Source: JANRKT01 sp033763355 (GTDB taxonomy: Bacteria; Bacteroidota; Bacteroidia; Chitinophagales; Chitinophagaceae). From it: a DNA stretch of 7,617 bases. Location: positions 1 to 7,617 of the forward strand of contig JANRKT010000208.1 of assembly GCA_033763355.1 (NCBI GenBank), written 5' to 3'. A model generated the notes under the pieces. It ran no database searches and had not been told where the DNA came from. It saw only the letters and a program-made list of their open reading frames with translations. A program made the translations under genes and the position numbers. Shown piece after piece: positions 6,214 through 7,617 of the stretch (position 1 is its first letter; every line of letters starts with the position of its first letter).

Positions 6214-7179
6214 TTAAGCCATTCCTTTCAGCTTTTTTACAGCGCTGATAACTTTCGGCATTACTTCAAATGCATCGCCCACTATGCCGTAGTCGGCCGC
6301 TTTAAAAAACGGGGCTTCGGGATCTTTATTTATCACCACAATTACCTTGCTGCGGTTTACGCCGGCAAGGTGTTGTATGGCGCCGGAAATACCAATGGCA
6401 AAATAAAGATTGGGTGCAATAGCAAGCCCTGTCTGGCCCACATGTTCGTGATGGGGCCTCCAGTGTGCATCGGCAACAGCACGGCTGCATGCAGTGGCGG
6501 CGCCAATCAGGTCGGCCAGTTCTTCCACCATACCCCAGTTCTCAGGCCCTTTTAATCCCCGGCCGCCGCTCACCACCAGTTCAGCTTCGCTCAGGGGCAC
6601 TTTGCCGCTCACTTTATTGGTAGCTGTAATTTTAACTTTCGGGGCATCAGCAGAAATATTCAAAGAAGCCACTTCTGCAGTTCCTTCACCGGAAATTACC
6701 TGGTAGGAGTTGGGGTTTACAGAAATGATCTTGATATCTGTGTTCAATGCAATGTTGGCAAATGCCTTGCCCGAAAAAACATTTTTCTTTACTACAAAAC
6801 CATTGCTGGTGTCAGGTAAGCGAACTGCGCCTGCAACAAGCCCTGCTTTTAACCGTGCCGATAAACGCGGCGCTATAGCCCTGCCTGTAAGGTTGTTTGA
6901 AAATACCACTGTTTTTGCCCCTGTTGATTGAACAGCGTCTGCAATTGCTTTGGTAATTACCTGCGTATCGGTGTGGTTAAACGAATCGCCTGCAATGTGA
7001 TGGATTTTCTTAACACCATATTTACCTAATGAAGCAAGATCATCTTTTACTGTGCCCAATACCAAACCTTCTGCAGATGTGCCGGACATTTCTGCAACTT
7101 TTGCGCCGTAGCAAATGGCTTCAAATGATGATTTTTTGATGTGGCCCTCTGACTGATCTATGAATATAAGTACTGACAT
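6214..7179 (-). CDS. etfA: Electron transfer flavoprotein, alpha subunit
   Basis: The FAD-binding subunit of the soluble EtfAB heterodimer, which takes electrons from acyl-CoA dehydrogenases and passes them to ETF:quinone oxidoreductase. The 321 residues form an N-terminal ETF domain (about 3-180) and a C-terminal FAD domain (about 198-318). The flavin site can be read directly: SGGRGLKGPENW (204-215, R207), SRAVADA (232-238, R233), VGQTG (247-251, T250), GISGAIQHLAG (263-273, H270) and NKDPEAPFF with ADYGIVGD (284-302). R207, R233, T250 and H270 align with human ETFA R223, R249, T266 and H286. The pattern looks like the ordinary beta-oxidation type rather than the bifurcating type, but that is judged by eye. 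It follows etfB after 42 bp in the same direction and is surely in the same operon, which ends at the terminator 29 bp past its stop. Confidence 0.97.
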   Translation of the reverse strand: MSVLIFIDQSEGHIKKSSFEAICYGAKVAEMSGTSAEGLVLGTVKDDLASLGKYGVKKIHHIAGDSFNHTDTQVITKAIADAVQSTGAKTVVFSNNLTGRAIAPRLSARLKAGLVAGAVRLPDTSNGFVVKKNVFSGKAFANIALNTDIKIISVNPNSYQVISGEGTAEVASLNISADAPKVKITATNKVSGKVPLSEAELVVSGGRGLKGPENWGMVEELADLIGAATACSRAVADAHWRPHHEHVGQTGLAIAPNLYFAIGISGAIQHLAGVNRSKVIVVINKDPEAPFFKAADYGIVGDAFEVMPKVISAVKKLKGMA

Positions 7180-7187
7180 AAATTGAA

Positions 7188-7209
7188 TTTGAAAGTTTGA
7201 AAATTTTCA
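7188..7209. repeat. Short A/T direct and inverted repeats between etfB and etfA
   Basis: The 42-bp spacer holds TTTGAAA twice (7188-7194 and 7196-7202), and the second copy runs into a 12-bp perfect palindrome, TGAAAATTTTCA (7198-7209). It is A/T-rich, with no G/C stem, so it is not a terminator. It may be an untranslated spacer with no function. Confidence 0.3.
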
Positions 7210-7221
7210 GGACAAGGCTCC

Positions 7222-7617
7222 TTAAATGATTTTTGCTTCTTCATGCAGCAGCCTCACCAGTTCTTCAGGGGTATCCGGTGAAACTAATTTAACACCTGCC
7301 TTTGCAGGTGGCAGTTCAAATGATACAATACCTGTAAGCGCATCTGTTGCTTTGGGCTCTGTAACCTTTAAGGGTTTTGTTCTTGCCGCCATAATACCCC
7401 TCATGTTGGGTATCCTTGCTTCGGCTACCCCTTTCTGGCAGCTTACCACAACAGCAAGCGCCACTTCGCAAACTTCTTCGCCGCCTTCAATTTCCCTGGT
7501 TACTGTAGCGGTGGTACCGTTCAGGTCAAATTTAACAGCAAGGCTGATATAAGGCATGTCCAGTAATTCAGCCACCATTCCGCCAATGGAGGAGCCGTTG
7601 TAGTCAATGGTTTCTTT
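7222..7617 (-). CDS. etfB: Electron transfer flavoprotein, beta subunit (5' part outside window)
   Basis: The AMP-binding partner of EtfA. The frame stays open to the right edge of the window, giving 131 residues, about the C-terminal half of a usual 245-260. The first ATG inside the window, at 7578, is internal: the codons before it read KETIDYNGSSIGG, which is typical EtfB sequence around the nucleotide-binding region. Further markers are GMVAELLDMPYISL, the REIEGGEEVCEV strand pair, and the PNMRGIMAARTKPL segment, which corresponds to the loop that docks acyl-CoA dehydrogenases in human ETFB. The end, LLHEEAKII, is the expected C-terminus. It lies 42 bp upstream of etfA, the usual etfB-etfA order. 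The promoter and start are outside the window. Confidence 0.95.
   Translation of the reverse strand, partial: KETIDYNGSSIGGMVAELLDMPYISLAVKFDLNGTTATVTREIEGGEEVCEVALAVVVSCQKGVAEARIPNMRGIMAARTKPLKVTEPKATDALTGIVSFELPPAKAGVKLVSPDTPEELVRLLHEEAKII

Noticed and set aside
7222..7578. A complete 118-residue gene starting at the ATG at 7578
   Set aside because: The same frame continues to the window edge with typical EtfB residues, so this ATG is internal and the gene is cut by the window.

Overview
The window reads as an ordinary chromosomal stretch of a member of Bacteroidota, probably near Chitinophagaceae. This lineage call is inference. It rests on the style of the encoded proteins (GlnRS, IspE, EtfA/EtfB, and a BFN-type nuclease with a UVR tail), on the near absence of Shine-Dalgarno sequences before start codons, and on a degenerate 7-bp tandem repeat of a kind I associate with these genomes. 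I see no insertion sequence, phage gene, CRISPR array, tRNA or rRNA.

Layout: one small four-helix membrane protein gene is on the + strand at the left edge (4-429). Everything else is on the - strand. In transcription order, right to left, the genes are: the C-terminal half of etfB (runs off the right edge), etfA, a bifunctional-nuclease-family gene with a UVR motif, ispE, rocD, a stand-alone SMC/ABC-like ATPase of the COG3910 type, and glnS, which ends convergently against the membrane protein gene. A strong intrinsic terminator (TTCG loop) closes etfBA at 6158-6184, and a second closes rocD at 3036-3064. The nuclease gene and ispE may be co-transcribed (77-bp gap, no convincing terminator). 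A 209-bp gap separates ispE from rocD and holds an imperfect inverted repeat but no gene.

Functions: EtfA and EtfB form the electron transfer flavoprotein of acyl-CoA oxidation. IspE is the fourth step of the MEP isoprenoid pathway. RocD interconverts ornithine and glutamate semialdehyde. GlnRS charges tRNA-Gln directly. The nuclease-family protein and the ATPase are conserved but poorly defined. These are mostly unrelated housekeeping genes in short transcription units, not one pathway.

The most unusual feature is inside ispE. Eight tandem degenerate heptamers (5220-5275) form the core of a hydrophilic insertion of roughly 30 residues that makes the kinase longer than usual without breaking the frame. 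Lesser curiosities are a pair of related short direct repeats on either side of glnS, the structured element between ispE and rocD, and the orphan ATPase gene sitting directly behind a terminator. I found no convincing new multi-gene system.
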